Below, in pieces: positions 57,326 to 64,000 of a stretch of DNA of 64,000 bases. Each line of letters opens with the position of its first letter. The first letter of the stretch is position 1. The DNA lies in NCBI GenBank assembly GCA_964019165.1, contig OZ025272.1, positions 6,156,993 through 6,220,992 of the forward strand, read 5' to 3'. The notes below the pieces were generated by a model. That model was not told the origin of the DNA. It worked only from the letters and a program-made list of their open reading frames with translations, and searched no databases. A program made the translations under genes and the position numbers. The DNA comes from Mastigias papua (taxonomy: Eukaryota; Cnidaria; Scyphozoa; Rhizostomeae; Mastigiidae).

Positions 57326-57333
57326 TATAATAG

Positions 57334-57384
57334 AGTACACTTCTTGGAACTGCTAGGATATTAAGAAGAACTTTAGATATGTAA
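57334..57384 (+). pseudogene. Last 16 codons of an R2/R4-like polymerase
   Basis: The frame reads STLLGTARILRRTLDM and then TAA at 57,382. This matches the extreme C-termini of the two larger copies downstream, which end LGTARIIRKVLDYNQ and LGTARILRKVLET. The rest of the ORF is absent, so this is a severely 5'-truncated copy of the same family. It carries no function of its own. Confidence 0.8.
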
Positions 57385-57493
57385 TCCTTGACGATTACCA
57401 TAGTGATGAACCCTTGGGCCTGAGGTTACTAGTTGTAGCCAGATCTAGAGGAAAACCTTTCCAGTATTATACTGTGAGCATTAGCATTAACCA

Positions 57494-57521
57494 TATAATA
57501 ATAATAATAATAATAATAATA
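57494..57521 (+). repeat. (TAA)n microsatellite 2
   Basis: About nine units of TAA between the stub and the next, longer copy. Confidence 0.9.
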
Positions 57522-57522
57522 C

Positions 57523-58290
57523 TCAGTTTTTTGTAGAGAAACAGACGAAGGAAGAGACGAAAATAACAGTTGGCTATGGGTTAAGAAGGGGTATTTGAAG
57601 AAGGAAACAGAAGGGCTGATCATGGCTGCGCAGGATCAAGCAATAAGGACAAACTGGATACGGCATAACATTGATAAAGAAGACATTTCACCATTGTGTA
57701 GATTATGTGGTGCAAGAGCTGAAACTGTAAGCCATATAGTGTCAGAATGTAAAGAGTTGGCTCAGACTGAATACAAAAAGATAAGACATGATAAAGTTGC
57801 TGCTATACTCCATTGGCAGTTTTGTCAGAAATATGGGTTTCCTACTACTGCAAAGAGCTATGAGCATTTTATAGACAAAGAGATGACTGTCCTAGAAAAT
57901 GAAGAGATCAAGCTGTTATGGGATTTTTCTATCCAAACGGAAATGAAAATAGAGCATAACAAACCAGACCTAGTTTTGCTGGATAAAAAGGAAAGAATCT
58001 GTTACATTATCGATGTGGCTTGCCCTTTTGATACGAGAGTAGAGAAAAAGGAGAAAGAAAAATTTGAGCACTATACCGACTTGAAATATGAGCTCCTCAA
58101 GGTTTGGAACACGGAAGTAACAAAAGTGTGCATATTACCAATTGTCATTGGCGCATTAGGAATAGTCACAAAGAATATTGTCAAATATCTAGAAAAGATC
58201 GATTTCAAACCGGGACTAGAACCATTGGAGAAAGCTTGTTTATTGGGAACTGCTAGAATCATTAGAAAAGTTTTGGATTACAATCAATAA
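57523..58290 (+). pseudogene. R2/R4-like retrotransposon polymerase, C-terminal third (CCHC knuckle and restriction-like endonuclease)
   Basis: The frame is open from the TAA tract to TAA at 58,288, about 255 codons without a lesion. It begins inside the protein: the residues before NNSWLWVKKGYL match the region ahead of the knuckle in the next copy. A methionine-like start at 57,595 is only a TTG and not a real start. Numbered from 57,595, the zinc knuckle is C35, C38, H47, C52 (C-X2-C-X8-H-X4-C). The PD-(D/E)xK-type endonuclease core is KPD at 123-125 followed by IIDVACPFD with D140. The protein ends at LGTARIIRKVLDYNQ. The RT domain is missing. Over the shared part it is roughly half identical by eye to the copy at 60,236-62,005, so the two belong to distinct subfamilies. 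In intact elements this part nicks the target DNA for target-primed reverse transcription. Confidence 0.85.
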
Positions 58291-58412
58291 GATGATGTTT
58301 TAGAGAGAAAGACCTACGATCTATTATCTCAAGCAACGGGAGGTGGCCTGATAATAGACAAACTACTGGTATAACATCAGAACCATGAGAATAGATATAA
58401 TAATTTTTTTTA

Positions 58413-58413
<1 letters not shown>

Positions 58414-58448
<35 letters not shown>
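58414..58448 (+). repeat. (TAA)n microsatellite 3
   Basis: About 11 TAA units joining the second copy to the 5' end of the long copy. Confidence 0.92.
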
Positions 58449-58733
58449 TTGTCCTGGGTATGACATAAAACTACATCCGGTTGTGGAGTTTCGACGTGGG
58501 ATAATGAGGTTACCCTTTTTCACAATTACCTCCAGGTCACCCTTGAGCAAGGTGTAGTACCTGTTAGCTCTCCCCGAGACCATGAAGTTCCGGGTTGGCG
58601 TCCGGCGGGGGCAAGTCTGTCTCATGGGTAGGGGGGACTCTTCAGCCTTGGTTGGCAACCCTCCTAGTGATGGTGTCACAATAAAAATACCGGTTGTGGT
58701 GCAACCAAAATCCACTATCCTCATTTGAGTGTT
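58449..58733 (+). other. 5' UTR of the R2/R4-like element
   Basis: 285 bp, more GC-rich than anything around it, starting at tttgtcctgggtatgac directly after (TAA)n. It holds the 10-bp direct repeat ccggttgtgg at 58,477 and 58,690, and two short hairpins, ggttg-g-caacc near 58,650 and ggttg-tggtg-caacc at 58,692-58,706. R2-type elements often carry a promoterless, ribozyme-containing 5' end. I could not recognise a complete ribozyme fold here by eye. Confidence 0.6.
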
Positions 58734-59147
58734 ATGTCTATTAATGATATATCAAATAACGGCGTTAATGGGACTGCATTCAGCAATGATGAAGGTTCTT
58801 CGCCCGGCAGGGATCCCATGGATTAGCAGCGTGGACCCGGTCGTAATCATGTGACTGCCAGAACGAAATGGACAAAGGCGATTAATGTTGCTGTTATGGA
58901 ATGTTATTACCTCAGTAATCCAGTAGATGAATGGCTGACACGGGTAGAACTTGAGACGATTAAACGAAGAGTGTTAGAAGAGGTAGAACCAGATGTTGCT
59001 CCTGTTGATGTGAGAGATTCTGATGCTATAGAGGATGTGACTGTACAGGAAGTAGAGCAAGAGCAGGTTGAATTAGAAATACCAAGAGATGATATGACTG
59101 AGGAAGAAAGGGAGATGATAATAAGTATAGTTGACAGAATGAAATAA
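58734..59147 (+). pseudogene. N-terminal segment: Myb-like DNA-binding region with deletion
   Basis: The segment has a short polar N-terminus to TAG 58,824, then KWTKAINVAVMECYYLSNP. This tryptophan-bearing helix resembles the start of the Myb-like region in related elements. It runs straight into VDEWLTRVELETIKRRV, which in relatives, as I remember them, lies some 30-40 residues further on; the deletion is therefore inferred, not directly visible. An acidic stretch follows (EVEPDVAPVD, QEVEQEQVELE), ending at TAA 59,145. The GTG at 58,851 is not a credible start. Confidence 0.65.
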
Positions 59148-59530
59148 CGTAGCTTTAATGTTCCTAGGGGATTTAAGAAAATTGAGAGGAGTAAATTAGA
59201 TCAAGAAACAAAAAAAGTGAATAAAGTGATTGGGCTCATACAGACTGCAACAATTTCAGATACCAATAGACTGATTGGTGCAGTGGCTGCATACGTAGGA
59301 CAGAGAGTGGGGCTGAAGGTTAATGATGACAGACCAGGTAGAATAAAGGAGCCATTCTGGAAAAGACGAATAAGACAAAAAATAAACGAGATAAGAAAGC
59401 ATATAAACATCTTGGAGAGATACAAAAGAAATGAAATAAGGAAGAAAGGGAAATACAAAAGCCTGGAGCAGAAATATCACATCAAGACAAAAGGATTGAA
59501 TAATGTAATCGAGGAACTGAAGAACTGAAG
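59148..59530 (+). pseudogene. Linker segment: basic, coiled-coil-like region ending in an 8-bp duplication
   Basis: Same frame as the N-terminal segment and open from just after TAA 59,145 through a lysine- and arginine-rich helical region (KRRIRQKINEIRKHINILER). It ends in an apparent TGA at 59,526 that is created by the duplicated aactgaag (59,515-59,522 and 59,523-59,530). Ignoring one copy, the frame continues with QRLSAKTAKIRRYEQRIEQY in the next segment. This shows that the stop is a lesion and not a natural end. It probably contacts nucleic acid. Confidence 0.75.
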
Positions 59531-60214
59531 CAAAGACTTAGTGCAAAAACAGCTAAAATTAGAAGGTATGAGCAGAGAATAGAACAATACAAGCAAAATA
59601 GAATGTTTCGTTACGACCAAAAAAGAGTTTACCAATCTTTTAGTGGAGATAACCACAGAGAAGAAGTAAAATCTGATGCTCAATTGTGCACAGCATTTTG
59701 GAGAGATATATGGGGCAATGAGAAATATCATAATAAAAGTGCAGAATGGCTAAAAGACTTGAGAGCAGAGAAAGATAGTGTACAGCAGGAGAATGTAGTT
59801 ATCACAAAAAGCTTGATAAAAGCGCAGTGCAAAAAGATACCAAATTGGAAAGCTCCGGGCCCTGATGGTGTTCAGGGTTATTGGATAAAAAAGTTGACTG
59901 CATTGCATGACAGAATTGCGAGCCAAATGAATGATATGATTAATAACGGAGTAGCTGTACCAAACTGGATGACTTATGGAAAGACTTATTTATGTCAGAA
60001 GGATCAATCAAAGGGTAATGCAGTTGACAATTACAGACCCATATCTTGTTTGCCAGTAATGTGGAAATTGCTAACTGGAGTACTTGCAGGACAAATGTAT
60101 GCATTCTTAGATGAGCATAATAAATTACCCCAAGAGCAGAAAGGATGTAGAAAGAAAAGCAGTGGTACAAAAGATCAAATTCTTATAGACAAAATGATTT
60201 TTGCAAGATTGTAA
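59531..60214 (+). pseudogene. Reverse transcriptase, N-terminal blocks
   Basis: The frame after the duplication begins QRLSAKTAKIRRYEQRIEQY and keeps a coiled-coil-like helix. It then carries NRMFRYDQKRVYQ, an FWRDIWG segment, and the RT blocks IPNWKAPGPDGVQGYWIKK, NYRPISCLPVMWKLLTGVLA and LPQEQKGCRKKSSGTKDQ. These are the finger motifs that precede the catalytic Asp box. It ends at TAA 60,212, followed by a second TAA four codons on. The next segment is in the same frame, so the two stops are substitutions, not a frameshift. Confidence 0.85.
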
Positions 60215-60235
60215 ACAAAAGCATAAAACTTAGCC

Positions 60236-62005
60236 ATGGCATGGGTTGACTATCGCAAGGCATATGACCTGGTTCCACATTCTTGGATTTTAGAGTGCTT
60301 AGAGCTGGCCGGTATTTCAGAGAACATAAAGAACTTCATAGACAATGCCATGAAAAAATGGACAACAGAGCTGACATCCTGTGGGGAGTTTCTTGGAAAA
60401 GTTAGCATTAACAGGGGGATCTTTCAAGGCGATAGTCTTTCACCTTTGCTGTTTGTAGTCTGCATGATACCATTGACTAAGATTCTTAGAAAGATTAAGG
60501 TTGGCTATGTTATTAAAGACGGAAATTTGAAGGTGAACCATCTATTGTTTATGGATGATTTGAAATTATTTGGAAGTAATGAAAGAGAAATTGACAGCTT
60601 GGTCAAGACAGTCCAAGGTGTCAGTACAGATATAGGAATGGAATTCGGCATAAAGAAGTGTGGTGTAGTGATCATGAAAAGAGGGAAATTAAGCAGTACA
60701 GATGGTATAGTATTGCCAAATGGTGAGACAATAAAGGAAGTAGAAAAGGACGGCTATAGGTACCTCGGAATACTGGAACTTGACAAATTAAAGGAAAAAG
60801 AAATGAAAGACAAGTTGAAGCGTGAATATCTGAGAAGGACACGATTGATTTTGAAGTCAAAACTAAATGGTCGCAATATTATAAGGGCAATAAATACGTG
60901 GGCGATCCCTGTCTTGAGATATGGAGCTGGTTTGCTGAAGTGGACAAAGGAAGAACTTGAATGGATGGACAGGAGGACTAGGAAGTTGTTGACAATGTAT
61001 AAAGTCCTGCATCCAAAGAGTGATGTTGCGCGTTTGTATGTACCACGACATAAAGGAGGGAGGGGACTAATTAGTTGCGACACTTGTATCAAGAGTGAAG
61101 AAAACAGGTTAGGCTGGTACGTTAAACAAAGTAATGAGCTAATGCTGAAAGTAGTGAGTACTAAGGGGATTATCAAAACGGAGGAAGCAGTAAGGCCGGA
61201 AGATTTCAAACAAATGCTGATCAATGAAAGAGAACATGCCTGGAAAGAGAAAAGAATGCATGGGCAATATGCTAGAGAGATGGATGAAAGTGTCGATAAA
61301 GATAAGACCTGGGGATGGCTCAAAAACGGCGGGTTGAAAGGTTGCACAGAGTCACTAATATGTGCTGCGCAGGACCAAGCACTGCGAACAAACTATGTTA
61401 AGCATCACATTGATAATACCGCTGAATCGCCTCTGTGTAGGCTCTGTGGGGAAAAAGGAGAAACTGTTAGCCATATAGTGAGTGAATGCAAGATGTTGGC
61501 ACAGCGAGAATACAAGAGGCGACATGATACCATTGCAAGGAAAGTACATTGGGAATTGTGCGGGGAATTTGGCTTAGAGAGGACATCAAAGTGGTATGAG
61601 CATAAACCAGAAGGGGTTATAAGAAAGGGAAGTATCAAAGTATTATGGGATTTCACTATCCAGTGTGATCATGAGATTGAAGCACGAAGACCAGACATTG
61701 TATTGGTAAATGAAGAGTTAAAGGAGTGCAAAATCATTGATGTAGCAGTCCCGTGGGATTCTCGTATAAGATCTAAGGAGAGAGAGAAAATTGAAAAGTA
61801 TGGAGACTTGACAAGAGAAGTAGCAGCCATGTGGGGCATGAAGAAAGTGATTGTCATACCAATTGTTGTCGGTGCGTTGGGGGCAGTGTCAAAGGAGTTA
61901 GATAAGTATATAGAGAAGATTGGGATTACTTTGAATATAGGACATGTGCAGAACACAGCAATATTAGGAACAGCGAGAATATTGAGGAAGGTGCTAGAGA
62001 CCTGA
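60236..62005 (+). CDS. Reverse transcriptase core, CCHC knuckle and restriction-like endonuclease (largest open piece, 589 codons)
   Basis: The largest intact frame in the window. It carries the RT catalytic block VDYRKAYD (residues 4-11), GIFQGDSLSPLLF (61-73) and the FMDD active site (105-108), followed by the thumb region. An EREHAWKEKRMHGQYAR segment comes next (about 321-337). The zinc knuckle is C401, C404, H413, C418. The endonuclease core is RRPDIVL (R484-L490, PD at 486-487) with IIDVAVPWD (D502) and a lysine-rich helix after it. It ends at LGTARILRKVLET. The ATG at 60,236 is the first methionine after two stops and is not the true start. The RT fingers lie upstream (59,531-60,214), so this piece alone should not be an active polymerase. 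All visible catalytic residues are kept. Confidence 0.88.
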   Translation: MAWVDYRKAYDLVPHSWILECLELAGISENIKNFIDNAMKKWTTELTSCGEFLGKVSINRGIFQGDSLSPLLFVVCMIPLTKILRKIKVGYVIKDGNLKVNHLLFMDDLKLFGSNEREIDSLVKTVQGVSTDIGMEFGIKKCGVVIMKRGKLSSTDGIVLPNGETIKEVEKDGYRYLGILELDKLKEKEMKDKLKREYLRRTRLILKSKLNGRNIIRAINTWAIPVLRYGAGLLKWTKEELEWMDRRTRKLLTMYKVLHPKSDVARLYVPRHKGGRGLISCDTCIKSEENRLGWYVKQSNELMLKVVSTKGIIKTEEAVRPEDFKQMLINEREHAWKEKRMHGQYAREMDESVDKDKTWGWLKNGGLKGCTESLICAAQDQALRTNYVKHHIDNTAESPLCRLCGEKGETVSHIVSECKMLAQREYKRRHDTIARKVHWELCGEFGLERTSKWYEHKPEGVIRKGSIKVLWDFTIQCDHEIEARRPDIVLVNEELKECKIIDVAVPWDSRIRSKEREKIEKYGDLTREVAAMWGMKKVIVIPIVVGALGAVSKELDKYIEKIGITLNIGHVQNTAILGTARILRKVLET

Positions 62006-62103
62006 AGAGAATGGGAGTGACTTTGAAACCTTTAGTAACTTGTTGTAATTTGCTTTCAAGGCGTAAACCGGAAAACATCAAACCCGTGATTGTACATATC
62101 TAC

Positions 62104-62105
<2 letters not shown>
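62006..62105 (+). other. 3' UTR of the R2/R4-like element
   Basis: About 100 bp between TGA and the TAA tail, ending acatatctacatataataat. In this group the 3' UTR is what the polymerase recognises to start reverse transcription. The UTRs of the three copies in this cluster share little beyond an atataataat junction, which supports separate subfamilies. Confidence 0.65.

Positions 62106-62135
<30 letters not shown>
62106..62135 (+). repeat. (TAA)n microsatellite 4, right border of the cluster
   Basis: About nine units, then ctagtggcatggtagag, where inverted satellite relic resumes. Confidence 0.9.
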
Positions 62136-62137
<2 letters not shown>

Positions 62138-63115
62138 AGTGGCATGGTAGAGATACTATTAGATTATGCATTAGCCTTATTAAACGCGTATTTATAAGAG
62201 TAATAAGATTTTGCACAGTAATGTCAATTTTGCTTTATGTAAAGCCTTGTACCGCTGTATATAGTGTAAAAGCAGACTGTGAGTACATGAAAATGACGTT
62301 TGCTGCTTTTGATTACCGCCATTCTACTCTGTTTAAATCATAGAACAGTAAATGCCTAGTTTTTTTGATGCTCAACATGGGCCTAACCTGCATAAGTGTA
62401 CAAACTCTGAACTATGAAGAATGAACACAGACTTGATGGTCAGAGGAGATTATCAATACTAGGGTTACTGAAGAGATGCGCTTAGGTTATGATTTGGCCT
62501 TGTGAAGCACGTGTTTATAGGAGTAATAAGTGTTTGCACAGTAATGTCAGTTCTGCAACATGTAGAGCCTTGTACTTCTGTATCTATTGTAAAATCAAAC
62601 TATACTGCTAACTTCAACATGTAACTTTTACTAAACTAATGGAATCAGTGCAAAAGTACATATTAAAGACGTTTGCTGCATGAGATTACCGCAGTTCTCA
62701 TGTGCTTTGATCATGCATCAGTATATGTCTTTTGTTTTGCACTCAAAATGGGCCTAATAAGCATAATTGTGCTAACACTGAGAAATCAAGAATGAACACA
62801 AATATGATGGTCAGAGGATATTATAAGTAATAGTATTATGTTAGAGATGCGCTTAGATTATAGCTTGGCCGTATGAAGTTCGTATTTATAAGAGTAATAA
62901 GTGTTTGCATAGTAATGTCAGTTTTTCAACTGGTACAATTTTGTACTAATTTATGTAGTGTAAAAACAAGTTGTGCTGCTAAACTGTGTGCATTCAATAT
63001 CTAAATCCTTGCACTGCTGTATGTTGTGTGAAAACAACTATGCTACTAATTTCATCAAGTAAGTTTGGCTAAGCTAGTGGAATCATTGCAAAAGTACATG
63101 CAAACGATTTTTGCT
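62136..63115 (-). repeat. Inverted, decayed monomers of the same satellite (right part)
   Basis: Resumes the unit cut at 56,561. Anchors gacgtttgctg lie at 62,295 and 62,668 (373 bp), and a weaker one near 63,104. The relic aaagacgtttgctgcatgag at 62,665 differs from the reverse complement of the main monomer at one base in 20. The motif gtagtgtaaaaacaa at 62,955 matches exactly, and gcttagatta at 62,851 matches, in the same order with 290 bp against about 301 expected. About 55 bp are missing near 62,281, and a segment of about 68 bp is duplicated at 62,943-63,050. Confidence 0.85.
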
Positions 63116-63516
63116 ATAATAAACTTGAACTAAATAATACAATTGATATCATTAGAAAATGCCATAACTATATGACCAGCCCTACATTGAACCCATAGAC
63201 AATTTGCTCCCAGGACATTTCCCTTCTCTATTCTACTGCAAAATCTTTAAGATGATTGCCGATTTTTGAGATAAAATACCAATCCTAGTATGACTCGCAT
63301 AGGATTTACTTCTGAAAGTATGTCAATAAGCAAAAGTACTAATTTTGAAAGTGCAATTGATAAATGGCCATTTATCTTTAATAGAACAATGCATACAGGT
63401 CTGAGCCATATATACAAAAATTATGAATGTATCAAACTTGTATATAATGTAGATAAACTAACACAGGCACCTTGGTAAACACATTTAATCAGTGAATGAA
63501 ACAAAACGCTACTCAC
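63116..63516. other. Low-copy intergenic or intronic sequence
   Basis: AT-rich DNA without recognised repeats. A 62-codon ORF at 63,290-63,478 has no recognisable motif and is not supported as a gene. If the exon next to it is real, this would be its downstream intron. Confidence 0.5.
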
Positions 63517-63630
63517 CTTGGAAACAAGGTGGTACTACCAGATCTCATACTTTGGTTATACTGTTCATCATGATTTGATGGGATCTGTGGACGTAGGATC
63601 TGGCAAGCAGCAACAGCCCAGGTATAATAT
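63517..63630 (-). CDS. Candidate 114-bp internal coding exon of an unidentified host gene
   Basis: Read on the minus strand, a pyrimidine-rich ttttactttccctag acceptor is followed by 114 bp and then a strong donor, ccaag/gtgagtag. The exon length is a multiple of three. One frame (phase: one base, 37 codons, two bases) is fully open and reads YYTWAVAACQILRPQIPS, NHDEQYNQSMRSGS and TTLFP. The other frame tested has a stop. The exon is visibly richer in GC than its flanks. I do not recognise the protein, and no second exon was found in the remaining 370 bp upstream. An open 37-codon stretch alone is weak; the two splice sites and the symmetric length make it plausible. Confidence 0.42.
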
Positions 63631-64000
63631 CTAGGGAAAGTAAAATGAATGTAAGTTGCTAATGAATTGATGCTTATTATTTGCTTATGTCTCAGCTATA
63701 CCATATGCCAACTGTCATCAAGTTAACGTGGTGGGTTTATATTCCACACAAGCAAAGGTATAGAAATACTTCATAATAATCTAACCAATAATTGCACTCT
63801 ATGTGTCTCTTATATATTTCTTATCTAGGTAGGTACTGCTCTGTCTAGAATTTCTTGTCTGTTACAGCAAAGCTTTTACAAATGCTGGCATCCAATCAAT
63901 TCACTTTTACACAAAGTGCAATTTTATTCGTGAAACATTTAGGGGGAATTACACCATCAAATGTTACAACATCATGAAATCACAATTCAAATTCTCTATT
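63631..64000. other. Low-copy sequence, nothing identified
   Basis: AT-rich DNA with no convincing ORF, repeat or RNA gene. It would be intron upstream of the minus-strand exon if that call is right. Confidence 0.5.

Larger units (their letters stand above)
57334..57521 (+). mobile_element. R2/R4-like retrotransposon stub (3' end only)
   Basis: It comprises 16 codons, a 3' UTR of about 110 bp, and a (TAA)n tail at 57,494-57,521. Left and right borders are both TAA tracts. The UTR sequence differs from those of the two downstream copies, so it represents a different subfamily. Confidence 0.75.
57522..58448 (+). mobile_element. 5'-truncated R2/R4-like retrotransposon, second copy
   Basis: It consists of the coding fragment to 58,290, a 3' UTR of about 120 bp with a short T-run (58,404-58,411), and a (TAA)n tail at 58,414-58,448. 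It is bounded on both sides by TAA tracts, which is consistent with TAA-targeted insertion and 5' truncation. Confidence 0.82.
58734..62005 (+). pseudogene. R2/R4-like retrotransposon polyprotein, multiply disabled
   Basis: The most likely original start is ATG 58,734 (MSINDISNNGVNGT), in frame with the conserved region from 58,851. The original stop is TGA at 62,003. Lesions seen: TAG at 58,824; a probable in-frame internal loss near 58,925, where a Myb-like segment joins too early to its downstream part; TAA at 59,145; a tandem 8-bp duplication of aactgaag (59,515-59,530) that shifts the frame by +2; and two TAA codons at 60,212 and 60,224 just before the RT catalytic segment. Total coding span is about 1,090 codons. 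The product would normally bind element RNA, nick the target DNA and prime reverse transcription. This copy cannot make it in one piece. Confidence 0.85.
58449..62135 (+). mobile_element. Near-full-length but defective R2/R4-like non-LTR retrotransposon
   Basis: About 3.66 kb between (TAA)n tracts. In order: a 5' UTR (58,449-58,733), one long ORF reading from ATG 58,734 to TGA 62,003 when lesions are ignored, a 3' UTR of about 100 bp (62,006-62,105), and a (TAA)n tail (62,106-62,135). A single ORF with an N-terminal DNA-binding-type region, a central RT, a CCHC knuckle and a C-terminal PD...D restriction-like endonuclease is the architecture of the R2/R4/NeSL group. There is no APE endonuclease and there are no LTRs. 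Insertion between TAA repeats recalls Dong, the R4-clade element of silkworm known from (TAA)n. Clade placement needs a phylogeny. Confidence 0.87.

Noticed and set aside
58410..58724. 104-codon minus-strand ORF over the 5' UTR
   Set aside because: It reads through the TAA tract as a run of isoleucines and covers the leader of the plus-strand element.
58824..60226. Stop-codon recoding (TAA/TAG read as an amino acid)
   Set aside because: The same elements end naturally at TAA or TGA, and the copy also has a frameshifting duplication. Ordinary pseudogene decay explains it.
60754..61347. 197-codon minus-strand ORF opposite the RT/thumb region
   Set aside because: Long but antisense to a well-supported polymerase frame. 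It is serine- and leucine-rich, as expected from the reverse of lysine- and glutamate-rich coding DNA.
56562..62135. Target-site duplication flanking the retrotransposon cluster
   Set aside because: The 13-bp repeats on the left have no clear counterpart on the right, and the relic flanks are too decayed to fix one.
63290..63478. 62-codon ORF in the right flank
   Set aside because: No recognisable motif, no splice or start context, and chance length for this base composition.

Overview
The window looks like metazoan nuclear DNA, probably from an AT-rich invertebrate. The LINE families resemble those common in cnidarians and other marine invertebrates, but the species cannot be fixed from this sequence. 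There are no prokaryotic features, and I see no rRNA, tRNA or CRISPR.

Region 1 (1 to about 55,630, 87% of the window) is one uninterrupted satellite array. It is a head-to-tail tandem repeat with a monomer of about 381 bp, roughly 146 monomers, and its left end lies outside the window. I do not recognise the satellite. The array is a mosaic of larger duplicated blocks: dimers of 762 bp, a trimer of 1,143 bp, and 8-mer and longer blocks. Variant monomers recur at spacings that are multiples of 381. The many short ORFs in it are repeat artefacts. The last five or so monomers (about 53,600-55,630) are clearly decayed, as expected at an array edge, but one half of each monomer has stayed almost unchanged.

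Region 2 (about 55,631-56,561 and 62,136-63,115) looks at first like a second, unrelated repeat of about 372 bp. Reading it on the other strand shows that it is the same satellite: strongly decayed monomers in inverted orientation, with landmark motifs in the same order. The array therefore has an orientation switch at about 55,630.

Region 3 (56,562-62,135) is a 5.6-kb cluster of non-LTR retrotransposons that splits one inverted relic monomer. In order it holds the 3' end of a CR1/Jockey-like LINE; a tiny 3' stub, a 5'-truncated copy and a nearly full-length copy of R2/R4-like elements (reverse transcriptase, CCHC knuckle, restriction-like PD...D endonuclease). All are on the + strand. Every junction between them is a (TAA)n tract, so each element appears to have landed in the (TAA)n tail of the one before. 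The longest copy (58,449-62,135) is dead: in-frame stops, an 8-bp duplication frameshift and a likely N-terminal internal deletion.

Region 4 (63,116-64,000) is low-copy sequence with one plausible 114-bp coding exon on the minus strand (63,517-63,630), the only hint of a host gene.
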